Origin: Vanessa cardui
Lineage: Eukaryota > Arthropoda > Insecta > Lepidoptera > Nymphalidae
Reading direction: 5' to 3'
Length of the DNA stretch: 64,000 bases
NCBI RefSeq assembly: GCF_905220365.1
Contig: NC_061146.1
Coordinates: forward strand, 5,025,538-5,089,537
In this document: positions 25,396-38,300 of the stretch, piece after piece
Position numbering within the stretch: the stretch's first letter is position 1
How the letters are laid out: each line of letters starts with the position of its first letter
Notes under the pieces: model-generated
Told to the model about the DNA's origin: nothing
Seen by the model: the letters and a program-made list of their open reading frames with translations, nothing else
Databases searched by the model: none
Program-made: the position numbers and the translations under genes

Positions 25396-27204
25396 CGATT
25401 AAACAGAGCCTTAAACCAAAGTTTTTTGTTAATAAACATTTTTTCATTTTCATTTTTCATTTTCAAAGCCGAATTCAATGATACGATTCAATTCAAGCAA
25501 TTTAGATATAGAGTTCTCCCAATAAAACGCTACATTAAAAATAAATTTAAAAAACAGTTTACAATCGAGCCATATTTTTTATTATAAAGTAGAGATCCTA
25601 TCCGGTAACGTACTATACGAATCATACTTTAAAATTGTTCCTGATCATGACTGCGTGAAATGGAACTGATGAATTATGAGCGAAATTTTCAAAGTACTTT
25701 CGATTTAGGATATTGTGGTGAACTTTTAAACATACGTTTTCAATTAACATTATCGATAATTAATCTTTAAGTTACATTATGAATATACTTTTTGTATCTT
25801 TATATTATCAGAGCAATAAGTACAAAAATCTACCTTGAAAATAAAATTAACAAAAAACACTATTGAGTTACGAAATTCTATCTAATTTTCCAAGCAGCTT
25901 AATGCATTTCTTAGGAAGCTGCCTTAAAGGCAAGAGATTTTATATAAATGATAAAATTATTTTATTCATTGGAACTTATTTAATACGTAATAAAATTTAA
26001 AATAGACATAAGAAATAATCATAATAATAATGAAAGGATGTATAATAATGAAATCTGGAAATATGATTTAAAAGAACCGTAGTACGTCATCAATAAAATA
26101 AGGACGCGAATCAAAATGAGAGGTCACACGGAAATTTAAAACAATGGCAGATTATTATATAATCTAAATTTCACACTGCGACGATTTTTCTTGATGATTG
26201 TGACATTCGCGACGTATCACCTAATTGTCTCTCTCGTTTCACGAAAAACAGATATAAATAAAAGAAATAACAGCCTTATTAAGACTGGCAACTCTCACAG
26301 TTTTATACTGCATATAAATGACATATTTCGCCGTCAATTCCTATTTCCTTGCCACGACCATGAGAAAACATAACAAAACACCATTATCACAGATTAAACA
26401 TTAATTCAGACGTTATAAAATTTTCATTAATATATATAATGTTTAACTTTGCGAATAAATGCATTTTAATCATATTAATAAAGCGTTGAGGGAGGAAGAG
26501 AAAAGAACGGCCTTAGAGGATATGGATGGAGGGTTTATAGGAGGGATATAATAAAGATGGATGTGAACAACCAGATGACAAATAATAGAGGAGAATTAAA
26601 AGATAGGACATGCAGTGTCGAACCCAATGTCGATAAACATCATTATGAATCTTGTATTAGTTGAAAATTCTGTCACATGAAAGATTCACGCTTGGGTGAT
26701 ATATATTCAAATGCTCCAAGATCTTTAAATGCATTTTGTTTGGCTAGTGGCGGTTTTACCAATAGGCTAAGTAGCTATGTTTGGCCAAGATACTTACAAA
26801 ATTAATTTAGGTAAAGTATGTAAATAACTTTACTTAAATATCATTTTTAATACGTGTTAGCGTTAACTACTCTTTGACAAGTGAAACATACATTTACCTG
26901 CTACATACACTGATTCAAGATGCACTTCAAGCCCTTTATATTATGTTTATATGTTATTGATCTTATCATACTTCCTTAATATTAATTTGCATGTAAGGAC
27001 AGAAATAATGTATATTCAAACAATTGTTTCTGGTTACTTGACCAATGCCTGGTCGTTACAATAACACATTATCATTAATAAAAAGACACTTGTTATATCT
27101 GAGGGAGGCCAATCATTATTATACAGGATACATTCAATTTTTAATGCAGGTAACACTTACAACGGTGGCTTGAATTCAAATGTTTCGAAAAATCTTTAAA
27201 ATTA
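25396..27204. other. AT-rich non-coding DNA
   Basis: A purine-rich stretch at 26485-26620 vaguely resembles LINE coding or tail sequence but could not be placed. No gene is recognised. Confidence 0.4.
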
Positions 27205-27356
27205 AGCACATGCAGGTTTCCTCGCGATGTTTCCCTTCACCGCCGAGCTCGACATTAATACACATATTAAGCATGGCAATTTAGTTGTACTGGTCTGATT
27301 TGAACCCGCAATCATCGGTTAAACTGTACGCGTTCTTACCACTGCGCCATCTAATC
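27205..27356 (-). mobile_element. SINE-A, 5' half
   Basis: In reverse orientation it keeps the body (CACATGCAGGTTTCCTCGCG, TTCACCGCCGAGCTCGAC) and the tRNA-like head (TGAACCCGCAATCATCGGTT). The 3' tail is lost. Confidence 0.7.
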
Positions 27357-27590
27357 TTGACTATCATTAAGTAAGTGTAATGCTATAGCTATATTGGATA
27401 TTGATTTGTGTTTGATTTATAACTAAAAAATAGTGTCCCGTTTCTTATTTTGCAATAATGGGCGAGAAAATCAGTATTACACAGATAGCTGTGATATATT
27501 TTGTATAATTTACATTATTATTTATATGATACAATTGAATTATTATGAAATTTTAATTTTTCAGTACTTAAAACCATAGTTCAACACTCA

Positions 27591-27811
27591 ACAACAACAA
27601 CAGCCTTGAAACATATTCCACCACGCTTTTCCAATACGGATTGGTGTAATACACATGTGGCAGAATTTCTACGAAATTAGACACATGCATGTTTCCTTCA
27701 ATGAATTATAAACACAAATTAAGCACATATATATAGTGGTGCTTGCCTGGTTTTGAACTCGCAATTATCGGTTAAGATGCCGCGTTCTAGCCACTGGGCC
27801 ATCTCGGTTCT
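27591..27811 (-). mobile_element. SINE-A copy with internal deletions
   Basis: It runs from AACAACAACAGCCTTGAAAC through CACATGTGGCAGAATTTCTA to CACTGGGCCATCTCGGTTCT. The GGCCTCCTCT part of the tail and part of the body are deleted. Confidence 0.75.
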
Positions 27812-28534
27812 ACCCTCAGGTGAATTTTAAGTATGTTGCTGAAGGATCTGATGTTATGGTTAATTATATATCAGGTCAATGACCGCATTGCAATGACCCC
27901 ACAACAATTAGACGCATTTACCTAACAATCGCTTCTTCAACATTTTACGATGAGTATTCAATACGTGTCCGCATGAAGGTAGATGCATTGTATTGTTCTA
28001 CAGATTCCATTGTATTGGAAATGTTCAACTCGAATAGATTAAGGCTTGACGGATAAAGAGCAACAATTTCCAGCTTTGTTTACTAGTAGTAATTTAAAGA
28101 AAAGTCTTATTAAATTGTATAACAAAGATTAGTACGTATATATAACTATAACCTATTCCACTGCAATAGGAAACAAGGTAAACAAAAGAAAAATTTACGT
28201 ATTTTATGCTTTTAGGTAATAACTCAGCTATATTGTCACTACTTAGAGCTTATGATTCATATATTTTTGTTTATAATACAATATTGCCTAGCAGAGATTG
28301 CTATTTTAACGATAAGTTCGCCTCTTATGCATCTTTCTTGTGTCTAAATTATTTATTTATTGGTGCACAATTTGATTCGATTATTACACTTAACTATTTA
28401 TTCACTCTTTAATTTTTCTTCCAAAATTCCCAAATGATATCGCGTCAATTTGCTGCCAAAATTGTTTACTTTGTTTTTATCCTCTTATTTGTATTTAACT
28501 AAGATTAATGTATTTTTTTAATGGTTAAAAAGAG

Positions 28535-28672
28535 TAACTACTGAGTCTCTTGCAGGATCTACTCGGTAGAATCTTATTTCCGAACCGGTGGTAGCTTCAT
28601 TTAATTGTTAAATGACGATTCAAAAGGGCTTGTAAAAGCCTACTTGAATAAAGTTTATTTTCATTTGATTTA
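28535..28672 (+). mobile_element. LINE 3' tail fragment
   Basis: TAACTACTGAGTCTCTTGCA, GGATCTACTCGGTAGAATC, GAACCGGTGGTAGCTTCAT and AGCCTACTTGAATAAAG belong to the same 3' untranslated family as 49386-49510. Confidence 0.75.
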
Positions 28673-29475
28673 TGATTGGAATAGAGTTGTATACTGTGCA
28701 CATCTACAATGTTTAGACTCTATAAATATTTATTTATAAACATTTTTGTTAAACATTTATTCGACACTACATTGCATTGAACAAAAAATAAATCAAATCA
28801 ATTTTATTACAAGAAGTAAACAGTTTTATTATTAAATATATCATTATTCGTCTAATATTATTAATATTACAAAACTGCGAACGAAAAAATCAGTGATAAG
28901 ATTTTGTTGTATTATTTTCTCTCACGTACCAAATCTTTGTACGTGACAAAGCTACAGAGCTCACAGGTTAAATAATAATACGATTGAGACTGTTCAATTT
29001 AAATTCTATATTTAAAATGAAATACATTTATTTAAAAGTCGATTACTCAATCAATCGAGATTTTATTTTTTTTTGAATTAGTGCGATATTTTACGGTTTT
29101 ATTTTGTATTAACGTCAATTGTCAATATAATAGGATTAATATTTTTTTCCGATGAAAGTTAGTCTTAAAATAATTCACCATAATTCAGTTTTCAACATTG
29201 AAGGAGGTTTTACTCGTTAGTAGTGAGTTTTTTCAAATTAGCACAGCTGATATCAATCATTGTTACCCAACAGACGTCATATTCATTCCATTTGCACAGA
29301 TAATCAAGTACCTACGTCGGAATCAACTTATCGACCTAAACGAGTTTTACACAAATAAAAATGCCTACAGTAAATTTACACGTATAATCTTTATTCAATA
29401 TAGATAGGTATATTACAATTAATTATTGTATTTAAATCAAATCTACCACCAGTTCTGGAAGAAACACCTCAGACC

Positions 29476-29779
29476 CAGGGCCGGATTTAGGGAAGGGCAA
29501 CCGGAGCAACTGCCCTGGGGCCTCCACATGAGAGGGGGCCACAAAAGTTTTCAGTGTGTTAACAAATACCGAGATATAGTCAAATTATAATAATCTTACT
29601 ACTTAATATTTTAAAAGTTACCGATACCAGTCAAGAAATACTTGCTGATTCAAATTAATAAAAGCTTAAGCTAAACCATTAATCCATGATATAATTATTA
29701 GGATATCCACGCTCCTGTTGGTCTAGGGCCTCCACTGCTTTGTGGCCCCAGGGCCTCCAGACCTTTAAATCCGACTCTG
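29476..29779. mobile_element. hAT-type MITE, 304 bp, with intact 8 bp target duplication
   Basis: The left end reads CAGGGCCGGATTTAGGG. The reverse complement of the right end reads CAGAGTCGGATTTAAAG. The element is flanked by CTCAGACC on both sides (29468-29475 and 29780-29787). An 8 bp duplication with CAG-type ends is the hAT superfamily signature. Inner GGGGCCTCCAC-like sequence is also inverted between the two ends. There is no transposase, so it depends on an autonomous relative elsewhere. Confidence 0.92.
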
Positions 29780-29859
29780 CTCAGACCTGAGGAAATACGG
29801 CGAAGAAAATCGACGGTAACTTAACATATTAACTTAAACATGTTCGTATCATATACGCC

Positions 29860-30005
29860 GCAGAGTTTTGGTTAGAAATGTCGGTTTTCTCGCGATGTTT
29901 TCCTTCAATGCAAATATAATTAAAATGACATAGAGGTTCTTGTCCGGAATCACACCACTGACCTTCGTTTAGGATACTCTGAGTCATTTTGCTCAAACGA
30001 AATAT
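29860..30005 (-). mobile_element. Possible SINE, third tRNA-like family
   Basis: Read in reverse it has a promoter-like head (ACTCAGAGTATCCTAAACGA, GGTCAGTGGTGTGATTCCGG) followed by GAAGGAAAACATCGCGAG, a segment shared with the SINE-A body. Single copy here and decayed. Confidence 0.4.
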
Positions 30006-30010
30006 AACTA

Positions 30011-31985
30011 TCATTCATGTTTTTTTAATCACTAATGTTGTTATTATTTATAAACTATTTCGTTACAATAGGTCATGATTGCTAACAATCAATTAAATCC
30101 ATCAATAAATACCCGAACTAATTATGTATCAATTTGTATATTTACGAATATATATGATGAAATAAGCTTACAAATCAATTTGATATATCTGATTACGAAT
30201 TATTTAAAAATATAGTCCCTATAAAACTATACGATAAAGTTCAAAATGCCTTACAATGTGTTGCTAATTCTTCGCCCACCGTACACTAAGTGAACCCGCT
30301 AATTTTGTACTTTCAACGTAGATAATTATAACTTGACTTGCATAACCCTAGTCGCTTCTGTAGTCACGATCAAATTGTTTCACCAATATTATTTTACCAT
30401 CCATTCGAAGAAAACAAACAATATTGAACTTTAAATTCATTACAATAAAGATATAATTTAACATTAAACATTTTATCACGATCATAATAAACTTGTTACG
30501 ACACAAAGCAACAAAAATTATATCAAAACTTCAAAGGCAGTGGTTGCATAACCTCGTTCCCAATACAATAATAATGGATGTCGCAGAAAAAAAAAAACGA
30601 AAGTGCAAGAATTAGAGCGGACAATGGATACAATGGCACGGTAGACACGATTCGTCGTAAAAAGATTAAAACCTTAGACATGATATGAGTGTATTATTGT
30701 TACAGATAAAATAAATCGGTGAAAAAAGGTTACATATCATTTATTTGGCACACATACGCACTCATTCATAACGTGCCGAAACGCATTCGTGTTATACTGC
30801 ACATAATATCAAACGTTGATTCTTAAGACATAATTTGCATCACTTCATTGGATATTGAGGTATTTATACTGTATAGAAACCTCTCTGTATATGAAGATTA
30901 AAAGATAGACGACACGTAGATGAAGTTGCGCAACAAACTTCAATAAATAATTACTATGAAACAAATGAAGTAAAGCGTCTGTCTGCACAGTATTTAGCTC
31001 TTGTTTTCTCAGTTATTTGAATTATCCGTTGAAATTTATAATTAGTGGGGTTATATAAGATTTAATGTGAGCTTTAGAGCAACTTAAGAAGTTTAACAAG
31101 TTACATCACGAACAAATTGTTAAGTATAACATAATTGATTTACTTTCACATGTGATTAGAAATAGACAATATTTGATGTTAACGACTAGGTACTATTAAG
31201 AGGTAAAATTGTTGTTGTTCTTATCATTAGAGCGCTAAGTATTATTATTTGATATTTGTCTGATCATATAACCAGATTATAACGAGTTACCTTTCAATAT
31301 TTCTTTTTTTTTAAATATACTGTTTATTTGGTATTTACCTGTCAAAATAAAAAAAAAGCTTTAACTTTCACTAAGAATAAAAAAAAATAATGCATATGTG
31401 TATTCATTGATCGTACAAAATTTGATTCACACTTATATTTTAGCTTACAAATTATATGTATAGAACAAAATTGCCTCCATTTTTAATGACGCTACATTGA
31501 CGTGGTTCATATTTTTTTTTTTTTTAGCTAAATCCAAGAACAGTGAAATCTGCTAAAAGGTCAACACTGAACATTTGATTATAAGCCTGTACCGTCTTAC
31601 AAACCAAACGTTTACTACACAGCAATCAAGCAAATCGAAACTCTATTGCCGAAAAATAAAGTTCTCATTTGAGAGAATACTGTTTTAGTTTTATAGATAA
31701 AACAGATGTCATAAAAAGTCATTTATTGCTGAAAATTTATGCGGCTTTTGTTGTATAGCAGTTCAAGGTCTAATTTCACTCCTGAACTCGCGGTCGGTCA
31801 AAGTGTAATTGCTTATTTCTACTATTTGCATTTCAGACGTCACGGTTAGTTAACTCAAGGTTTTGATGAAATTATTGTTTTATTTTACACCATTCCTTGT
31901 ATTAACATTATACCAGTATATATGTATGTTTCGTTAAGGAAAAGGTCTTTTTGGGAATTTACGTCACCCTTCTTTTCAATTTCTG
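30011..31985. other. AT-rich non-coding DNA
   Basis: No gene, tRNA or clear transposon was identified. Confidence 0.45.
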
Positions 31986-32215
31986 CATAAGGTCAGTACC
32001 GCAAAGGACAAAACTGATCTTTTCGGTTCTCGTTTCGCATACAACCCGACTCTAAGTGACCGAGGAAAGTCTCCACCGACAAGCCCGCAGTGTATTCGTA
32101 AAGCGCTTTTATCTTTGAATATTCATAAGTCGAGTATGCTAGATGGCATCCCTCCGATCATGCTTTAGACATGTGCTTTGGATTTGTCTCCGTATTTAAC
32201 GAATCTTTTCTGAAA
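31986..32215 (+). pseudogene. Decayed LINE reverse-transcriptase fragment
   Basis: Reading across frameshifts, 32100-32215 gives KALLSLNIHKSSMLDGIPP followed by a CALDLSPYLTNLF-like stretch. This corresponds to the N-terminal palm region of jockey/CR1-type reverse transcriptases, where SLxxxKSxGxDGIP is typical. Stops and frameshifts break it and the conserved SGPDG is SMLDG here. The sequence on to about 32680 may be more of the same element but could not be matched. Confidence 0.55.
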
Positions 32216-33820
32216 ACCTACAGACCGAAATTATAGCCGTAATATGACGCTACAATTTGACGGATTTGTAGTATTCTTCGTTATTTCGACGACGGTGCAT
32301 GATTTGAATAAAACATCGTTTATTTTGATGTTCCTCCAGCTAGCGTACTATGACATACTCAGATTCTTCTACGTATAAATCATTTAGAGCATATCGGTAA
32401 ACATCTTATACAAGTCAACCTCAAAAAGCGACATGTTTGCAAGTTAGTTGAGACAAAGGCATCATTTGTATCATATGAATACGATTGGACAACATTCCCC
32501 TGCTAGTATCAGAATACTTATTCAGACCCGCGGTAAGCCAAACTGGCATCTCGAAAGCTTACTCAAGGCAAGACATCAGGACGGTCTATCGCCTAATACT
32601 ACACAAGACGCAAATTCAGCCTAACGAACTACTGCTCAGATCTTTGATCGGGAGCTTCCCAATGTTAGCTTTTACTATTTAATCAAGCTATTTCCATCCT
32701 GTTTGACCCTTTGGACAGAGACCAGATTACTCTGCATCTTCTGCTGCATTTATCACTTTGTGGTTGTGGTTTATGTTTCGAGGAATTGATTGGGTTAATC
32801 CGCTAGTCAGCTACAGAATTTCAGACTAGCTCTATTGTAAAATTGACTTGGGTAACATTTTATCTAAATTAAGTTTTATAATGAATAAAAGAAAATACGT
32901 TTGCAAATAATCTATAGTATTTTTCTAATTTGTAGTTAAAAACTACTACTTTGCTACTTTTCTGCAGGTCTTGTCAAGAACTGCAATTTTCTAGAACATT
33001 GTTTTGAGGTATCTTCTGAGATTCAACCATCATTAGACATATAAACATACATACAGTTTTTAAGATACAACACTATTATAGCTCAGCTATTTTGTACAAA
33101 ATATTTAGAAATTAAATTTAATACTTTTCAGTTTATCACTCTTTCTATTTGTGAAAACTTTATCAAAATATATTGAGTACTTTAGGAGAAAGCAGAGATA
33201 CAAACAGAAACTTTCTTGGTTATTTTCTATCTATATGGTTTTATTTAATCTAATTCATGAACAAATCTAGCTTCAACCCCTCTGTCACCTAAAAAATACT
33301 ATATATATATAACGTGTATTTAATTTTTGTCCAGAGAGGATTCTAAAAATAAAAATTATAGTTATACAGAAACTCATAATTTGTAGACTAGCGAGTATTA
33401 AAATTAATAGGTGATAATTTATTACACATTTTTCAGCATATGTTTTTTTTTTTTCATTTTACTAAAACAAGTTTTATTCTTGTCATTATTAATTCAAAAT
33501 AATGCATAATGATTAACATGTATAATAAAAAGATAAATTATGTTCAAAGCACATGTTTTCATACTAATACAATATAATTAAATTTAAGATTTTTACAGCA
33601 CACTAATTACAAATTACAAAAATAAAACACCTATTCTATTAGTTAGGTGCATAACATAACATGAACAATTACTGTTTTGTATTGTGTTCACAAATAAATA
33701 TACATTTTTCAGTATTGTTTTTGTTTTTTGCTGACATGGTTGATCTAAATTACACATGGAACCTTTTCCCAAATGAATAACAGCCTGAGTTAAATGAATT
33801 AAGTGTGTTGACAATAAATA
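32216..33820. other. Non-coding DNA
   Basis: No gene recognised. It includes the presumed downstream flank of the BORCS7-like gene. Confidence 0.4.
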
Positions 33821-33826
33821 TTTATT
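33821..33826 (-). terminator. Candidate polyadenylation signal for the BORCS7-like gene
   Basis: TTTATT on the plus strand is AATAAA on the minus strand, about 53 bp past the stop codon of the minus-strand gene. Confidence 0.5.
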
Positions 33827-33878
33827 TCTTTTAAAATTGATATGAAATTAACAAACAGCATAACAATATTGTATTTTA

Positions 33879-34058
33879 TCATCTGTGCATCATAGCAATC
33901 TGTTCATTAATTTCAGTTAACATTTGAGCGGACTTATGTATATTCTCGTATTGGTAGCCCATGTGGACAGAAATTAGTTGCATTTTTTTAAGATTTTCCT
34001 CACTTCCTTCCATCAAGTGTTCAGTGGCGGCAAAGTCTCGTGCAGCTTTAGACAGGAG
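33879..34058 (-). CDS. BORCS7: BORCS7-like gene, exon 2
   Basis: It starts directly after TTTTTCAG with LLSKAARDFAATEHL and ends INEQIAMMHR then TGA. All 59 codons are open in the frame set by exon 1. Confidence 0.9.
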   Translation of the reverse strand, partial: LLSKAARDFAATEHLMEGSEENLKKMQLISVHMGYQYENIHKSAQMLTEINEQIAMMHR

Positions 34059-34379
34059 CTGAAAAAAAGTTGTGTTACTGATTAAAAAACTGTGTTTCCT
34101 TCTTTAACTAGTTTTGCCTAGAATTACTTTATTATAGCTTATTGTTAACATTCTCATAAATAAGTATGAAGTCCAAATAGCCGACACAACAGTTCAACAA
34201 TAAGCATGAGTCATATAATTAAAAAAAAATGATATACTTGCCTCGTTTGATTTTGACCCTCTCTGTATCTGCCGAGCCAAAGAGGCTATATTATTCATAT
34301 TAACTTGAACTCTCTCTGCTAAACGCTGCTTAGACTCAGCAAATAAAGATCGAGCACTGCTTGATGAAGCTGAAGTCAT
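33879..34379 (-). CDS. BORCS7: BORCS7-like protein (BLOC-1-related complex subunit 7), complete, two exons
   Basis: Exon 1 is 34379 down to 34242 (46 codons) and exon 2 is 34058 down to 33879 (59 codons plus TGA), giving 105 residues, about the size of human BORCS7. The family resemblance runs throughout: a Ser-rich start, then KQRLAERVQVNMNNIASLAR, then RQIQRGSKSNELLSKAARD and ENLKKMQLISVHMGYQYENI, which parallel the family's KQVLKGSRSSELLGQAARN and LRKMAIITTHLQYQ. BORC sits on the lysosome surface and, through Arl8 and kinesin, drives lysosomes to the cell periphery; subunits are short helical, coiled-coil proteins, as here. No signal peptide or membrane segment is visible. The intron uses a GC donor (GAG then GCAAGT) and a normal TTTTTTTCAG acceptor. 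The gene lies head to head with Usp20-33. Confidence 0.9.
34059..34241 (-). other. BORCS7: GC-AG intron of the BORCS7-like gene (183 bp)
   Basis: The 5' end is GCAAGTATAT, the classical sequence of the rare GC donor class (strong match at +3 to +6). The 3' end is a T-rich tract with CAG. Confidence 0.85.
34242..34379 (-). CDS. BORCS7: BORCS7-like gene, exon 1
   Basis: It starts ATGACTTCAGC and encodes 46 residues ending RGSKSNE at a phase-0 boundary. The donor is GCAAGT rather than GTAAGT; no GT donor keeps the conserved KSNE-LLSKAA junction. Confidence 0.9.
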
Positions 34380-35274
34380 ATTGGTAATATTTTAAATATC
34401 TTCCTTCAAAATGTTTTGATACGAACAGATCAATATTTATTTACATTTTGGTTTAACAGCAAACTAATTCTGTCAATGTCAATTGTCATTAGTCAAATTG
34501 TAATTTTAAGAAACTACAGATTTCGATTAATCTGTGGACCGAAATACAAAGATGTACAAACTGATCGTAACAGTAAGATTTTCCGTATTACTAACATTAA
34601 AATATAATAGCCAAATTTACTTCTGTATAATTTTACTTTAATTTTACGAAACCATCTCAAGACAAAATATTTTTTGTAGGTACTATAAAAAAGCGATAAA
34701 TTTAAGTTCTTACTTAATTTTAAGGCAAAATAATATTACATCAACTTGTGTAAATTATAACATAGACCGTTAAAAATAATTTATATAAAAAGTAACTATT
34801 TATAATTGAACTGCTTTCTTAATTAATAACGTAACACAATTTCATCAAATTAAAAGATTTTAAACAAACAAAAAACTTAAACAAGATACAATTACTTATA
34901 AATTGTGACTTAAATATAAGCTATTCATATTTCAAAAAGTTTGATTGATAACAAATGACATTTATTAAAGATTACTGACAAAAAAAATTAAAAACATACG
35001 TTAAACGCATATTTTTAGTCTATTGAATTCTGATCTGACTTTTCGCTCGTCACGGAACGTTTTGTGTTAGAAATTCCTGTAAATTAAATTAAATTATCAG
35101 CCTTTATCCGAAATGTGCTCTCTTAATCTTATTTTCTTATCTATTACCTCTATTTTTGCAACAACTGAAGCAATCCTCACAATTTAGAAAATGTTTATTT
35201 GCGGGACTACTGTGATTCAATAATTTCTTATTGATATTAACGTATTTTCACGCTACAAAGTTAAAATTTTCGCA
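34380..35274. promoter_or_regulatory. Divergent intergenic region between the BORCS7-like gene and Usp20-33
   Basis: The two start codons point away from each other with 895 bp between them, so this segment must hold the promoters and 5' leaders of both genes. I see no convincing TATA box. An in-frame TAA at 35221-35223 lies 18 codons upstream of the Usp20-33 ATG and supports that start. No repeat was recognised here, in contrast to the introns. Confidence 0.6.
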
Positions 35275-35352
35275 ATGGACAAAGGCGTGACGTGTGAACA
35301 TCTAAACAAGCTTGTTGACTTCCTCGAAAAGGACCTGTGGCAGTCTAAGGAG
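35275..35352 (+). CDS. Usp20-33: Usp20-33 exon 1: start of ZnF-UBP
   Basis: It encodes 26 residues, MDKGVTCEHLNKLVDF onward, with the first zinc ligands Cys7 and His9. Donor GAG then GTATGC, phase 0. The start is supported by an upstream in-frame TAA and by alignment of the CxH pair with the family. Confidence 0.85.
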
Positions 35353-38300
35353 GTATGCCCGTATAATTTTTATTACACCTAACCTCAAACGTAATATCAG
35401 TGTAATTGGTAATTAGCATTCTTTACTTGTGTTCTTATTGTGCAATGTACTGGCTGCTATGTAAACTAAATTCAATTGGCAAAGACGTTACTGTTCGTAC
35501 CACCAATACTTTATGAGTTCCTGGTACTTTGTTGTTGTTTACCTATTATTTAAGATTTTTCCGTCAATGTTCTTTCATAGAGATTTCCTTGTAAATAATG
35601 ACAAAGTAAATAAAAACTTTACACACTTATGCAGTTTATATAACTAACATTATGTAAAGTGTTGAATAAAATACATGCAAATATAGTACAGAGTTCAATA
35701 TGAGTAACTATATTATTCATAGTTAGTTATATGTATGTTTTTTAAATTGCCCTACATGACTTTAGAAACAATGTTTTTATCGTAGAATATATTATTCAAT
35801 ATTGTAGGTAAAAATTAAATGTTTTATTGACAGAATAGGACAGCTTATGATATCATATTCATTCAATATTTCATCATCATAAATCAAAATTAAATATAAA
35901 TATCAAACAGTACTCAAAGTACCCAGTCGTTGGCTTCCAAGAATTAGTCATACAAGCCGGACTCATATTGCTACTTTATAGTTTATTCAACCACCACGGG
36001 ACAAAACCCAAACAAAAGTTGTCTAAGCTGTTATTGGAAGTGGGTGGTAAAATTAAAGTGGTATAAATCATTAAGTGGAATAGTCTTGTTTTATAAATAA
36101 ATACCTATTAATCAATAACTGTTTAAAGTGCATAATTCCACTAAGTTTTAGGAAATTGCTTGCTAAATCTTAGTTTATCTTTATTCCTTCCTCGATCGGA
36201 ATAGACTATACTTATTAAAAACTTTGCCGTAGGGCAGTTATGATTTTCAAATAAAAATATGCCCTTACACTTAAGGCAGCTTTAAAATATAACCAACTGT
36301 GGAGTCAATATTGTAATAGTAAAATTTTGTTTATGTTGGCAATTGTTATTGACCCAGACTTTTATAATATCTGACAAATTTATGTTTCATGTATGTTGTT
36401 GACACTATTAGTTACTTTGTTGTAAATATTATTTATAACTTTTTATCTTACAATAAAAAAATAAATAAAGTACTCAAAAATATGTGATGTTACATACTAA
36501 ACTAACTTCTAAATTCTAAATCTACCTACTAGATATAGGTAAGATCTTAATAAGAAGAATCAGTATTGTGTATATTAAGTACCATTTCAGTAATTTCATA
36601 TTTAATTCCCTCCTTTAAATATTTTATTGCTCGCAAAACTGAATACAGTGACAAAGGTGATATGAAGATGATTAATAACGAAGACAGTTCATTTAATTAT
36701 ACTATATGCAGACACAGCATGAAAAATGTAATTAGTGGAACAGTACCTGCAAAAGACATTCATCTTATCCTTATATTATTTAACTCCGTAAATGATTAAT
36801 ATCAGATATACACAAAGTTATCTCTCTTCTGCCCAGATTTATCTTGAAAGGTCTCCCAAAACTCAATACTGATATCTTTTCATCCTCTTTTGTGCTAATA
36901 TCATCCTCATCCACTTAAAAACTATCCATTTAAACCTCTTTTTCCATAATTCTTCAAATTTAACTGAAACCTGTGTCTATGACTAACAATAGACTGTTAT
37001 TTTAAGTCCATAAAGCATAAAATACACCCAGTATTGAAGGATTTTCGTTTTCTTGGGAAATAATTTGTTTTATAGTTTAAAAATTGATCTTATCATGTAT
37101 TATTATTTTTTTATCAATATTCTTTTGGTACATATGTTGGTGGACGAACATATGGGCCACCTGATGGTATTTGGCCACCACCGCCCATAATAAATGGCGC
37201 TGTAAGAAGTATTAATCATTCCTTACATCGACAATGCCCGACCAACCTTGGGAACAAAGATGTTATACCTCTTATGCCTCTAAGAACACTGGCTCACTAA
37301 CCTTCAAATTGGGACACAACCATACTCAGAAATGTTTCCAAACTAATCTAGCATTACGGGATAGTATACTTTAAAGTCATCCTACAACTAAAATTGAAAC
37401 TAAATTGGACAAGTCCTGCAAATTAATTTTGCATTATAAACAATAACAAAAGATCCTTAAGCGTTACTGCCTAAAATTCTTCCCGACATTTGATTTTTTT
37501 TTTGGACGAATTCAGACTGTTTATTTGTTACCACTTTCTGCCGATTTGATATTCTTATTCGCCAAATTATTTGCCATCTGATTGAAAAACCCTAAGGTTG
37601 GGGTCACAGAAATGTCGATATTAAAAGAAAAAAAAGAATCTCAACACCGACGAACATCTCTGTATTTGTCTATGTTATATAATAAATCTAATCAGAATAA
37701 TCCTTTTAATCTATTAAGCTTGTCAGACAGTTATGTGGATCGTAAGCTGGATATTTTTATTTAGTTAAAATTGGCATTCTCGCTACTCTACTTCGATAAT
37801 ATTCACCATAAAAAAGAAGACAGAAATTATAAAAAAAACATAGTAACTCTTAAAAATTAAATAGAAATAATTAATTATTAAATATAAAATTCAAAACCAG
37901 TTTCACCCGAAATTCTAACTAGACCATATAACCTATTTCAATGAAAGCAGGAAAAATGATAATTTGCTAGTAACTTCTTCTTTCTTCTAAAATCTTTATT
38001 TATAATAGAACACTATTGCACTCAACCATGTATTTCCAATTTAATTTTACTTCCAAAATTCCGACGCTCCCGAAGTTAAATTGATAAATTCTGTTTCTTT
38101 GACGTTCAAATCGCCATTTTAAATCCATAGTGAATATCATAGATTAATCAAGCTTTCGACCAATGAAATCGCATCAAATTGCTGTCAAATTTTGTATATT
38201 TGGCTTCCTGTTATGGTTGAAATAAAATATACGAAACTCATATATTGTAATCTGTCTCGTCAGATTGTATCAGATTGTATGTATCCGAAATTAACATAAC

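Noticed and set aside
38040..38220. Possible extra exon or conserved element in intron 1
   Set aside because: It shares short motifs with 28410-28495 and has stops in all frames, so it is more likely an old repeat.
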